The notes: generated by a model from the letters alone, not told the origin. A stretch of 10,056 nt of DNA from Bacteroidales bacterium (GCA_017551425.1 JAFZLQ010000099.1:1-10056); one strand, 5' to 3'. Positions 1 to 6,538 are shown, numbered from the stretch's first letter. Numbers and translations are program-made.

Positions 1-73
1 TCACTCACACGGTCGTTGAGATTTAACAGAGGTGGTGCGCAAAACCAAACAGCTGATTATCAGCGTATAAAGC
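1..73. other. Window-edge region with no confident gene
   Basis: This is the left edge of the window up to the terminator hairpin. In the third forward frame it reads a few codons ending THTVVEI and a TAA at 24-26. That could be the last residues of a gene lying mostly outside the window, but seven residues cannot establish it. A perfect 6-bp-arm palindrome (GCTGAT-T-ATCAGC) lies at 52-64; it may be a protein site or a minor hairpin. No promoter consensus, tRNA or other coding signal was seen. If an upstream rightward gene ends here, the hairpin at 74-108 would serve it as well as trmB. Confidence 0.4.
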
Positions 74-108
74 GATTAAGGGACCCACGTTTTCGGGGTC
101 CCTTAATC
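74..108 (-). terminator. Strong intrinsic-type hairpin terminating trmB, possibly bidirectional
   Basis: The arms 74-86 (GATTAAGGGACCC) and 96-108 (GGGTCCCTTAATC) are perfect 13-bp complements around a 9-base loop, which itself can pair CG/CG around TTTT. On the minus strand the stem begins three bases after the trmB stop codon (114-112), the expected place for its terminator. The flanking T tracts are short on both sides (GCTTTATACG after the stem on minus; GTTCTATTC on plus). It could therefore work in both directions for convergent transcripts, or could act mainly as a 3'-end stabilising hairpin. The structure is read directly; its termination activity is inferred. Confidence 0.8.
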
Positions 109-111
109 GTT

Positions 112-1101
112 CTATTCATTAGTATTCAAGTCGTTAGCTTTGCGCAGCTTCTGGCGCCGCGTCTCTGCCGTATCGCGCCCGAAGAGCGTTCGGTTGCCCT
201 CGATGCTCCGCCAGTAGTCCGGATCGAAGTCCATCGGGCTGATGAAGCGGGAGGGAGATTCTTCGACTCCGGCTTCGCCTCCGCTCAGAATGACAGAAGA
301 AGCTGGCTTCGCTCCGCAGGAAGAGGTCCGAAAAACCTCCGCTGCGCCATCTTCTTCCGTCATTCCGAGCGCCTTCTCTGTCATTCTGAGCGGAGTCGAA
401 GAATCTCCCTCCTCTTTCCCCAGCGTAAAGCAAAGGTACTTAATGGGATAGCCCTGGTCGCGGAACATGGACTCGTAGAAGGTCTGGACTTCTGTCAGAC
501 AAGGGTCGAAGGCCGAAGCCTCGGAATACAGATCTTCAGACGAAGCCAGAACCGGCAACCCGTTGGCCCGGCAGACGGCCAGGGTGTACTGATACAGGAA
601 CTGCGAATCGGTTTTCAGATGAATGAGGCCCCCGGGCGCCAGAAACCTGCTGTAGCGCTCCAGGAAAACCGGCGAGGTGAGGCGGGAATTCTCGCTGCGG
701 ACCTGCGGGTCCGAGAAGGTGAGCCAAATCTCGGAAACCTCGCCCGGCGCAAAGAACGCAGTAATGAACTCGATGCGGGTCCTCAGGAAGCCGACGTTGC
801 CCAGAGCGTGCCCGGTGGCGTATTTCGCCCCTTTCCAGAGGCGCGCCCCCTTGATGTCAACCCCAACGTAATTCTTGCCGGGATCCCTTTCGGCCAGGGC
901 GATGGTGTACTCCCCCTTGCCGCAGCCCAGCTCCAGGACCAGCGGCGCGTCCGGCCTCTCGAACCTTCCGCCCCAGTGCCCCTTGACCTCATGGTCGCGC
1001 AAGGCAAAATAGCCGTCCCGCAACAGCTCCTCCGCAGAGGGCTGCAGCAGGCACGGAAACGTCTCGTTTTCCGCAAATTTCCTGAGCTTGTCGTGTCCCA
1101 T
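112..1101 (-). CDS. trmB: tRNA (guanine-N7-)-methyltransferase with a repeat-derived internal insertion
   Basis: This cytoplasmic enzyme uses S-adenosylmethionine to methylate N7 of guanosine 46 in the tRNA variable loop. The predicted protein has 329 residues, compared with roughly 210-260 for most family members. The SAM-binding loop is VLELGCGKGEY (55-65), followed by GVDIKGARLWKGA (80-92), where an acidic residue should bind the cofactor ribose. The family signature region is IWLTFSDPQ (125-133), and LIHLKTDS (159-166) is a conserved later strand. SFSDPQ/TFSDPQ replacing PDPWPKKRH is the form I know from Bacteroidota. Residues about 230-284 are encoded by the palindromic repeat at 250-412 and contain the repeat-type peptides SSTPLRMTE and VEESPS. 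After it the protein resumes with FDPDYWRSIEGNRT and a basic tail. The catalytic core lies entirely before the insertion, so the enzyme may still be active. The start ATG sits 7-8 bases downstream of a promoter -7 box. No other start is needed, since MGHDKLRKFA matches the usual N-terminus. Confidence 0.93.
   Translation of the reverse strand: MGHDKLRKFAENETFPCLLQPSAEELLRDGYFALRDHEVKGHWGGRFERPDAPLVLELGCGKGEYTIALAERDPGKNYVGVDIKGARLWKGAKYATGHALGNVGFLRTRIEFITAFFAPGEVSEIWLTFSDPQVRSENSRLTSPVFLERYSRFLAPGGLIHLKTDSQFLYQYTLAVCRANGLPVLASSEDLYSEASAFDPCLTEVQTFYESMFRDQGYPIKYLCFTLGKEEGDSSTPLRMTEKALGMTEEDGAAEVFRTSSCGAKPASSVILSGGEAGVEESPSRFISPMDFDPDYWRSIEGNRTLFGRDTAETRRQKLRKANDLNTNE
250..412. repeat. Nested palindromic interspersed repeat inside trmB
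   Basis: The outer arms are 250-270 plus 283-294, and 380-412. They are perfect complements over 33 bp, except that the left arm carries 12 extra bases (271-282), a near-tandem copy of the preceding CTTCGACTCCGG. A second inverted pair lies inside: 289-307 and 346-364, 19 bp with two mismatches. A small 5-bp hairpin (323-327 with 335-339) sits at the centre. The core GTCATTCTGAGCG therefore occurs three times: at 380-392, at 359-371 with one mismatch, and, over its first 12 bases, inverted at 283-294. In translation this sequence type gives peptides such as SSTPLRMTE or CHSERSRRIS, which recur in predicted proteins of many bacterial genomes as a sign of a dispersed non-autonomous repeat. No clear target-site duplication could be defined. 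Whether other copies exist in this genome cannot be seen here. Confidence 0.85.
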
Positions 1102-1108
1102 ATCAGCA

Positions 1109-1139
1109 CAAAGGTACTAATTTTGGTGATTAGGCCAAA
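1109..1139 (-). promoter_or_regulatory. Bacteroidota-type promoter for trmB
   Basis: On the minus strand, TTTG (1139-1136) is followed after 19 bases by TACCTTTG (1116-1109), a perfect match to the -33 TTTG and -7 TAnnTTTG consensus of the primary sigma factor in Bacteroidota. Transcription should begin around 1102-1104, while the trmB ATG begins at 1101, so the mRNA would be leaderless or have a leader of only a few bases. The -33 box lies inside the spacer of the opposing galE promoter. The boxes are seen directly; the start point is inferred from the usual spacing. Confidence 0.75.
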
Positions 1140-1153
1140 AAAGACTACATTTG
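1122..1153 (+). promoter_or_regulatory. Bacteroidota-type promoter for galE
   Basis: TTTG (1122-1125) is followed after 20 bases by TACATTTG (1146-1153), a perfect TAnnTTTG -7 box. The expected transcription start near 1158-1160 leaves a leader of about 16-18 bases before the ATG at 1176. That leader (ending AAGTAAATAAAAC) is A-rich and lacks a Shine-Dalgarno sequence, as is common in this phylum. The -33 box lies in the spacer of the trmB promoter, so the two polymerase footprints must overlap. It probably drives galE and, by read-through, at least part of the downstream array. Confidence 0.77.
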
Positions 1154-1175
1154 TAAGTTACGAAGTAAATAAAAC

Positions 1176-2195
1176 ATGAGTAAAACTGTTCTTGTCTCCG
1201 GCGGAGCCGGATTTATCGGAAGCCACGTCACGGTCGAACTGTCGCAGGCCGGATACGACGTCGTAATAGCCGACAACATGTCTAACTGCGACGAAACCAA
1301 CTACAAAGGCGTATGCGCCATCCTCGGCAAGAAACTCCCGTTCATCAAGATGGACTTCTGCGAGATGGATGCCGTAAGCAAACTGTTCGACGAATACAAG
1401 ATCGACGCAGTCATCCACTTTGCGGCGTTCAAGGCCGTGGGAGAGTCAGTGGAGCAGCCGCTGATGTACTACAAGAACAACCTCGACTCCTTCCTCAACA
1501 TCCTCGAGGCGGCCCGCACCCACGGGACCAACGTGCTGTTCTCCTCGTCCGCAACGGTTTACGGCGAGCCCGACGAAACCCCCGTCACCGAGAAATCGCC
1601 CCGCAAGCCCGCCACGTCGCCCTACGGCAACACCAAGCAGATGTGCGAGGACTTCCTGCGCGACTGCGTAGCCGCATACGGCATGCACGGCATCGCCCTG
1701 CGCTACTTCAACCCCATCGGCGCACATCCTTCCGCACTCATCGGCGAGCTGCCCCGCGGCATCCCCAACAACCTCGTGCCCTTCATCACCCAGACCGCCA
1801 TCGGCAAGCGCGAGTGCCTCAGCATCTTCGGCGACGACTACCCCACTCCCGACGGCACCTGCCTGCGTGACTACATAGACATCACCGACCTCGCAAAGGC
1901 CCACGTCTGCGCAGTCACCCGCATGATAGAAGGCAAGATGGACGATCCGTACGAGATCTTCAACATCGGCACCGGCCGCCCCGTCTCCGTGCTGGAGCTC
2001 GTCACATCGTTCGAGAAGGTCAACAATCTCAAGCTCAACTACCGCATCGCCCCCAGGCGTCCCGGAGACGTAACCGCAGTCTGGGCAGACCCCACCCTCG
2101 CAGAGAAGAAACTCGGCTGGAAGGCAGTACGCACCGTCGAGGAGACCCTCGCCTCCGCATGGGCCTGGGAGAAGCACATCGCCGGAAAAGAGTAG
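1176..2195 (+). CDS. galE: UDP-glucose 4-epimerase
   Basis: This cytoplasmic NAD-dependent enzyme interconverts UDP-glucose and UDP-galactose. It serves the Leloir pathway and supplies UDP-galactose for polysaccharide and glycan synthesis. The 339-residue length is standard for GalE. The Rossmann NAD-binding loop GGAGFIGSH is at residues 9-17. The extended short-chain dehydrogenase active site is visible as SSSATVYG (123-130, with S125 the catalytic serine position), and Y150 and K154 in the YGNTK motif. RYFNPIGAHPS (176-186) and the LRDYIDI stretch (230-236) are typical sugar-nucleotide-binding segments. The gene starts 74 bp from the divergent trmB and has its own promoter. It ends 54 bp before the SurA-like gene, with no evident terminator or TAnnTTTG box between them. 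Related epimerases of other sugar nucleotides share the fold, but the LRYFNPIGAHPS and RDYIDITDLA segments favour GalE. Confidence 0.95.
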   Translation: MSKTVLVSGGAGFIGSHVTVELSQAGYDVVIADNMSNCDETNYKGVCAILGKKLPFIKMDFCEMDAVSKLFDEYKIDAVIHFAAFKAVGESVEQPLMYYKNNLDSFLNILEAARTHGTNVLFSSSATVYGEPDETPVTEKSPRKPATSPYGNTKQMCEDFLRDCVAAYGMHGIALRYFNPIGAHPSALIGELPRGIPNNLVPFITQTAIGKRECLSIFGDDYPTPDGTCLRDYIDITDLAKAHVCAVTRMIEGKMDDPYEIFNIGTGRPVSVLELVTSFEKVNNLKLNYRIAPRRPGDVTAVWADPTLAEKKLGWKAVRTVEETLASAWAWEKHIAGKE

Positions 2196-2249
2196 CCCGG
2201 AGCAACGGCTGCCGAGTTTGGAACAAGCTTTGCAATCCTGCACCCCGTA

Positions 2250-3626
2250 ATGAAAATCAAAGTCACAATATGTCTTGCGGCTCTGCTGTTCGCCCTGCCG
2301 CTTTCCACCTCCGCCCAGAAGTACAAGGGCGTGGTTGACAAGTCGATAGCGACGGTCGGCGGCGAGCTGATCACCCTTTCCGACATAGAACAGGAAGTCC
2401 AGATGATGAGCGCCCGCGGATACTCGTCGGACCGCAACATCCGCTGCGAGCTCCTCGAGGGCATGATGAAGTCCAAGCTCTTCCTCATGCAGGCGCGCCT
2501 CGACTCCCTCACCGTCAACCAGGAAATGGTGGAGGCCCAGCTCTCCCAGCAGATGGACCAGGTGCGTACCGCCCTCGGCGGTGACGACGGCGTTGAGGAA
2601 TACTTCCACAAGCCCGTCTATAAGCTCCGCCAGGAGTGGCGCAAGCAGATGGAAGACAACACCCTCACCCAGCAGGAGCAGCAGGAAATCGCAAAGGGCA
2701 TCCCGGAGGTCACTCCGTACGACGTCAAGCAGTACATAGACACATCGTCGGTGGACCGCCTGCCAATCGTTCCCATCAAGTACAAGATCAGCCAGATCTG
2801 CATCTACCCAGACCGTGAAGCCGCCGCGCTGGCCGTCAAGGAGCGCCTGCTGAACATACGCGAGCGCATCATCAACGGAGAGAAATTCGCCACGCTGGCA
2901 CGCCTCTACTCGGAAGATCCGGGCAGCGCCCGCAAGGGAGGCGAGCTCGGAATGGCTTCCAAATCGATCTTCTGGTCCCAGTTCTCGGACGCCGCCATGT
3001 CTCTCAAGAAGGGCGCCATCTCGCAGATAGTGGAGACCCCCGACGGCTTCCATATCATCGAGGTCCTGGAGAAGAAGGGCGACATGTTCAACGCCCGCCA
3101 CATCCTGCTCAAGCCCCATTACACATCGGCGGACAGGGAGAAGGCCTTCAAGACACTCGACAGTCTCAAGACAGCCATCGCAGACAGCACCATCAGCTTC
3201 GAGATGGCCGCGCGTTTCTTCTCGCAGGACGCGGCGACCCGCACCAACGGAGGCCAGATGGCAGACCCCAACACCGGCAGCGCCTACTTCGAGATAGACC
3301 AGCTCAAACCACAGGACTACGCCGCTCTCAAGGGCCTGGAGCCCGGACAGATGTCCGACCCCATCGAATCCCTTGACAACGAGGGGCGCGACGGCAACCT
3401 GGTCTATAAGATTCTCCGCCTGGACAGCATTATCCCCGCCCATACCGCCAGCTTCGAGCGCGATTACACCGAGCTGCTGGGGGACGTGCGCGCCATAAAG
3501 CAGACGGAGGCCATCAACAAGTTCATCAAGGACAAGATAGAAGTTACCTATATCAAGATCGATCCCCTGTTCCAGGATTGTGAATTCGAGCTCGAGGGAT
3601 GGAAAAGCAAGTTCGCGGAAGACTGA
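2250..3626 (+). CDS. SurA-like periplasmic peptidylprolyl isomerase / outer-membrane protein chaperone
   Basis: This is an exported protein of 458 residues that should act in the periplasm as a folding chaperone for outer-membrane proteins and as a parvulin-type prolyl isomerase. Residues 1-22 form a signal peptide (basic start, hydrophobic core ALLFALPLS, then STSAQ); there is no lipobox cysteine. Residues about 28-165 match the SurA N-terminal chaperone region (VDKSIATVGGELITLSDIE). A first parvulin domain covers about 177-275, with SEDPGSARKGGELG (221-234) and TPDGFHII (263-270) in the canonical places. A second covers about 281-392, starting NARHILL and containing SQDAATRTNGGQMAD (325-339), but the usual G-[YF]-H-[IV]-I strand is replaced by GNLVYKIL, so it may be catalytically weak. 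The C-terminal helix returns to the chaperone module, as in SurA. The gene overlaps the LptA-like gene by 28 bases, which suggests coupled translation. PrsA/PpiD-type parvulins are the alternative, but two parvulin repeats and no membrane anchor favour SurA. Confidence 0.85.
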   Translation: MKIKVTICLAALLFALPLSTSAQKYKGVVDKSIATVGGELITLSDIEQEVQMMSARGYSSDRNIRCELLEGMMKSKLFLMQARLDSLTVNQEMVEAQLSQQMDQVRTALGGDDGVEEYFHKPVYKLRQEWRKQMEDNTLTQQEQQEIAKGIPEVTPYDVKQYIDTSSVDRLPIVPIKYKISQICIYPDREAAALAVKERLLNIRERIINGEKFATLARLYSEDPGSARKGGELGMASKSIFWSQFSDAAMSLKKGAISQIVETPDGFHIIEVLEKKGDMFNARHILLKPHYTSADREKAFKTLDSLKTAIADSTISFEMAARFFSQDAATRTNGGQMADPNTGSAYFEIDQLKPQDYAALKGLEPGQMSDPIESLDNEGRDGNLVYKILRLDSIIPAHTASFERDYTELLGDVRAIKQTEAINKFIKDKIEVTYIKIDPLFQDCEFELEGWKSKFAED

Positions 3627-6538
3627 AACTGCTCCTTGCGCTGATTCCCGTCATCGCGCTGAGCGTATCGTCCTCCCGCCCCAAAGGCGAGAAGGACGAC
3701 AACCTCGTGCGCCTCATGAAGGCCGATTACATCGAGCAGTTTGAGAAAGACGGCCAGCAGTACCGCAAGGCTATCGCTTCCACCTTCCTGCACAACGGCA
3801 CCTACCTCATCAGCGATTCCGCACTCTGGAACGTAGATACCAGGATAATCAACTGCGTGGGGCACGTAAAGGTCATCCAGGACGAGACCATCCTTACCGC
3901 AGACAAGCTCGATTACCTCATCGACGAAGACCTTGCCCAGTTCCGCGGCACCCTGGTGCAGCTCCAGAACAAGAAACGCAACCTTCTGAGAACCAGGAAC
4001 CTGGACTACAACACCAGAGACAGCGTAGCACTGTTCAGCGACGGCGCCGCCATGCGCGACGAGGACGGCCAGCTCATAGAGAGCCGCTCCGGCAGCTACA
4101 ACTCCGCCACCAAGAAGTTCCTCTTCCAGGACGAGGTGAACATGTTCACCGACTCCGTTTTCATGCGTACCACCGCCCTGTTCTACCATTCCGAAGAAGA
4201 AAAGGCCATATTCCCCACCTACATCAGCTTCTGGCGCGGAGACAACATGCTCACCGCCGGCGAGGGCTGGTACAACAGGGGCGCCGAAACCTTCTTCTTT
4301 ACGGAAAGGGTTCACGGTCTCACGCGCGAGCAGGAGTTCTGGGGCGATTCCCTCTTCTACTACCAGAAGCCCGGAGACATGCTGCTCCTCGGCAACGGCC
4401 AGGTGCAGGACACCCTCAGGGAGGTCGGAGCCCTCGCGGACCGCATCCACTACCAGGATTCCATACGCAAGGTAACGCTCAACCGCAACGCCGCCGTGGT
4501 GCTCTTCACGGAGGAAAACAGCAAGAGGGACACCATTTACATCGGCGCCGACCAGCTGTCTTACCAGCAGGTCCGGTACTGCGACATCTCGGACGGGACC
4601 GTCAAATCCTGCAAGGAAAGGCTGAACGACATCCTTACCGATGCCGTTACCGAGTTCCGCCAGAAAGCCGCCGCCGCTGCAGCTGCCGCCGCCGCAGAAG
4701 CCGCAGCCAACCCCAACGCCCCCAAGACGGCGGGCGGAGCCAAAGGTCCTGCCGGTAAGCCCGCAGGTCCCGCCGGCGGCAAGCCGGAAGGCCCCGCAGG
4801 ACAGCAGGACACCGCAGGAGCACCGGCCCCCGGCAAGCAGGAGGCCCCCGCAGACAAGACGGAAGGCGCACTAAAGAAGCAGGTCCGCACCACCGAGGCG
4901 CCCGATTCCGCTGCGGCCCCCGCCATTTCCGAGCTGAAAGACAGCCTTGCGCTGGCCGACAGCCTCGGTCAGCAAGGCCTCCTCCCTCCTGCGGACAGCA
5001 TCCCCGGAAGGGACAGCACCATAGTAAGCGGCATCATCGCCCCGCAGGACAGCCTGCCGCGACCCGACAACCTGCCCGAAAAGCTCCCCCAGAGGGACAG
5101 CGTCCAGCTTCCCGCCCAGCCGCAGGACAGCCTCGGCGCCGGTGCCGTTGCGCCCGCAGACAGCGTAGCGGCGGCCCCAGCGCCCCCGGACACCACCCGC
5201 TACGGCTTTGCCCAGGCGGTGCGCAACGTAAAGGTATTCCGCCACGACATCCAGGTGCGCTGCGACTCCATGGTCTATTGCGACCTCGACTCCATAGCCC
5301 GCTTCTACCACGATCCGGTCATCTGGAACGAGGGCAACCGCCAGTACACCGCAGACAGCGTGCTTGTGCTGGTAGGAGGTGGCGGCGTCCGCAAGGCAAG
5401 CCTGCAGTCCAACGCCTTCGTCATCACCGAGGACGGGCCCAATGCCTACGACCAGATAAAGGGCGCTGAAATCATGGCGTACTTCGATTCCACCGCCAAC
5501 ACCCTCCAGCGTTTCGACGCCCTCGGAGGCGCGTCCGCCCTGTTCTACCTCGAGGAGAACGGCGTGATCGCCACCGTCAACAAAGTGGAGTCCAAGATGC
5601 TCTCCGGGCGCCTGAAAGACGGCACGCTGGACCAGGTATTCTACTTTGAGAATCCCCACAACAACGCATATCCGGTGGTCCAGCTCCCCGAGGCCGACAG
5701 CCGCATGAAGGGCTTCCAGTGGCGCCCCGAAGAAAGGCCCACCAGCCCCGAGGACGTCACCCACATCAAGCTGAAACCCTCCGAGCGAAAGATTTACCGC
5801 GCCCGTACCCAGCCCTCGTTCGTACAGGCCCAGAAGTACTTCCCTGGCTACATCAGCGGCATACGGCGGGAGATCGCAAGACGCGATTCCCTCTCCCGCT
5901 TGCCCAGGGTCAAGGTCGATGACATTGTGCCGGAGACGCTTCCGGAGCTGAAGGATACGGTTCTGGCAAGGGCCGATTCACTCGCCGCCCTTGCCGATTC
6001 CCTTGTCAGCGGCATAGCGGCCGCCGACAGCCTCGCCGTGAAGCCGGATCTGCCCGCACCGGCGGACACCACCGCCGCCAGGGCTGACTCCCTCGCGACC
6101 GCTGCAGTCGACCCGCTCTCGGTTCCTACGGTGGATCCTAAGCAAAAGCGCATCGAGGAACGCGAGACCCGCCGGGCCATGCGAATCGCCGCACGCGACG
6201 CACGCATAGCGGAACGCGAGAAGCGCTGGGCGCAGCTCGATTCGCTCGACGCCGCAAAGGCAGCGGCCAAGGAGCAGAAGAAACTGGAAAAGGAGAGGGC
6301 GAAGAAGCTCCGCAAGTACCAGGCACTCGAGCGCCAGCGCGCCCGGGAAGAAGCCAGACTGCAGAAATACATCCAGCAATACCGCAAGAAATATGAAAGA
6401 GAGCAACAAAAACGCCGGACAGAAGTACCCTCTCCTGGGTCCGGAAAAGAAGCCCCTCGAGGTAACGCCGTACTCCGTGACGATGGGCCTTTTGATGACG
6501 ATCCTGTTCTCGGCCGCGGCGGCATACCTGGGGCTTAA
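3599..6538 (+). CDS. Very large OstA/LptA-like periplasmic protein with repeat-rich linkers
   Basis: Probable periplasmic lipopolysaccharide-transport protein of the OstA/LptA family, 979 residues and much longer than the simple LptA of about 180. Residues 1-26 are a signal peptide (MEKQVRGRLK then a hydrophobic core), which supports the ATG at 3599 despite its 28-base overlap with the SurA-like gene. Residues about 38-350 form the first beta-rich OstA-like region, with repeating short strands such as GTYLISDSALWN, VGHVKVIQDETILTADKL and GNGQVQDTL. Residues 357-366 are ten alanines, and about 370-532 are a Gly/Pro/Ala and then D-S-L-rich linker. A second OstA-like region covers about 534-700 (VRNVKVFRHDIQVRCDSM, YTADSVLVLV, IKGAEIMAYFD). 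Residues 785-845 are a second linker with ADSL repeats, and 847-940 are a highly charged Arg/Lys/Glu/Ala helix, probably a coiled coil. The last 48 or so residues overlap the OPT gene in another frame and look like read-through sequence. The family assignment is by motif reading and is moderately secure; the linker roles are unknown. Confidence 0.78.
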   Translation: MEKQVRGRLKLLLALIPVIALSVSSSRPKGEKDDNLVRLMKADYIEQFEKDGQQYRKAIASTFLHNGTYLISDSALWNVDTRIINCVGHVKVIQDETILTADKLDYLIDEDLAQFRGTLVQLQNKKRNLLRTRNLDYNTRDSVALFSDGAAMRDEDGQLIESRSGSYNSATKKFLFQDEVNMFTDSVFMRTTALFYHSEEEKAIFPTYISFWRGDNMLTAGEGWYNRGAETFFFTERVHGLTREQEFWGDSLFYYQKPGDMLLLGNGQVQDTLREVGALADRIHYQDSIRKVTLNRNAAVVLFTEENSKRDTIYIGADQLSYQQVRYCDISDGTVKSCKERLNDILTDAVTEFRQKAAAAAAAAAAEAAANPNAPKTAGGAKGPAGKPAGPAGGKPEGPAGQQDTAGAPAPGKQEAPADKTEGALKKQVRTTEAPDSAAAPAISELKDSLALADSLGQQGLLPPADSIPGRDSTIVSGIIAPQDSLPRPDNLPEKLPQRDSVQLPAQPQDSLGAGAVAPADSVAAAPAPPDTTRYGFAQAVRNVKVFRHDIQVRCDSMVYCDLDSIARFYHDPVIWNEGNRQYTADSVLVLVGGGGVRKASLQSNAFVITEDGPNAYDQIKGAEIMAYFDSTANTLQRFDALGGASALFYLEENGVIATVNKVESKMLSGRLKDGTLDQVFYFENPHNNAYPVVQLPEADSRMKGFQWRPEERPTSPEDVTHIKLKPSERKIYRARTQPSFVQAQKYFPGYISGIRREIARRDSLSRLPRVKVDDIVPETLPELKDTVLARADSLAALADSLVSGIAAADSLAVKPDLPAPADTTAARADSLATAAVDPLSVPTVDPKQKRIEERETRRAMRIAARDARIAEREKRWAQLDSLDAAKAAAKEQKKLEKERAKKLRKYQALERQRAREEARLQKYIQQYRKKYEREQQKRRTEVPSPGSGKEAPRGNAVLRDDGPFDDDPVLGRGGIPGA

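Noticed and set aside
250..412. Possible CRISPR or tandem-repeat array
   Set aside because: The three core copies are in inverted and irregular arrangement with unequal spacing and no spacer pattern, which fits a palindromic repeat element, not CRISPR.
16..1179. 387-codon forward frame opposite trmB
   Set aside because: It is the antisense shadow of trmB, and its repeat-region peptide (CHSERSRRIS) is simply the translated interspersed repeat.
2196..2249. Separate promoter for the SurA-like operon in the gap after galE
   Set aside because: TTTG is present at 2217-2220, but no TAnnTTTG occurs 19-21 bases later, so no consensus promoter can be supported.
1446..3443. 665-codon open frame on the minus strand across galE and the SurA-like gene
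   Set aside because: It lies antisense to two well-supported genes. Its composition (Gly, Val, Leu, Asp-rich with no domain) is what the complement of high-GC third positions produces, and no promoter or family motif supports it.
4730..4805. Collagen-like triple-helix segment in the LptA-like linker (GPAGKPAGPAGG)
   Set aside because: Glycine spacing alternates between three and four residues, so a continuous Gly-X-Y register is not kept. It is better described as a Gly/Pro/Ala-rich flexible linker.
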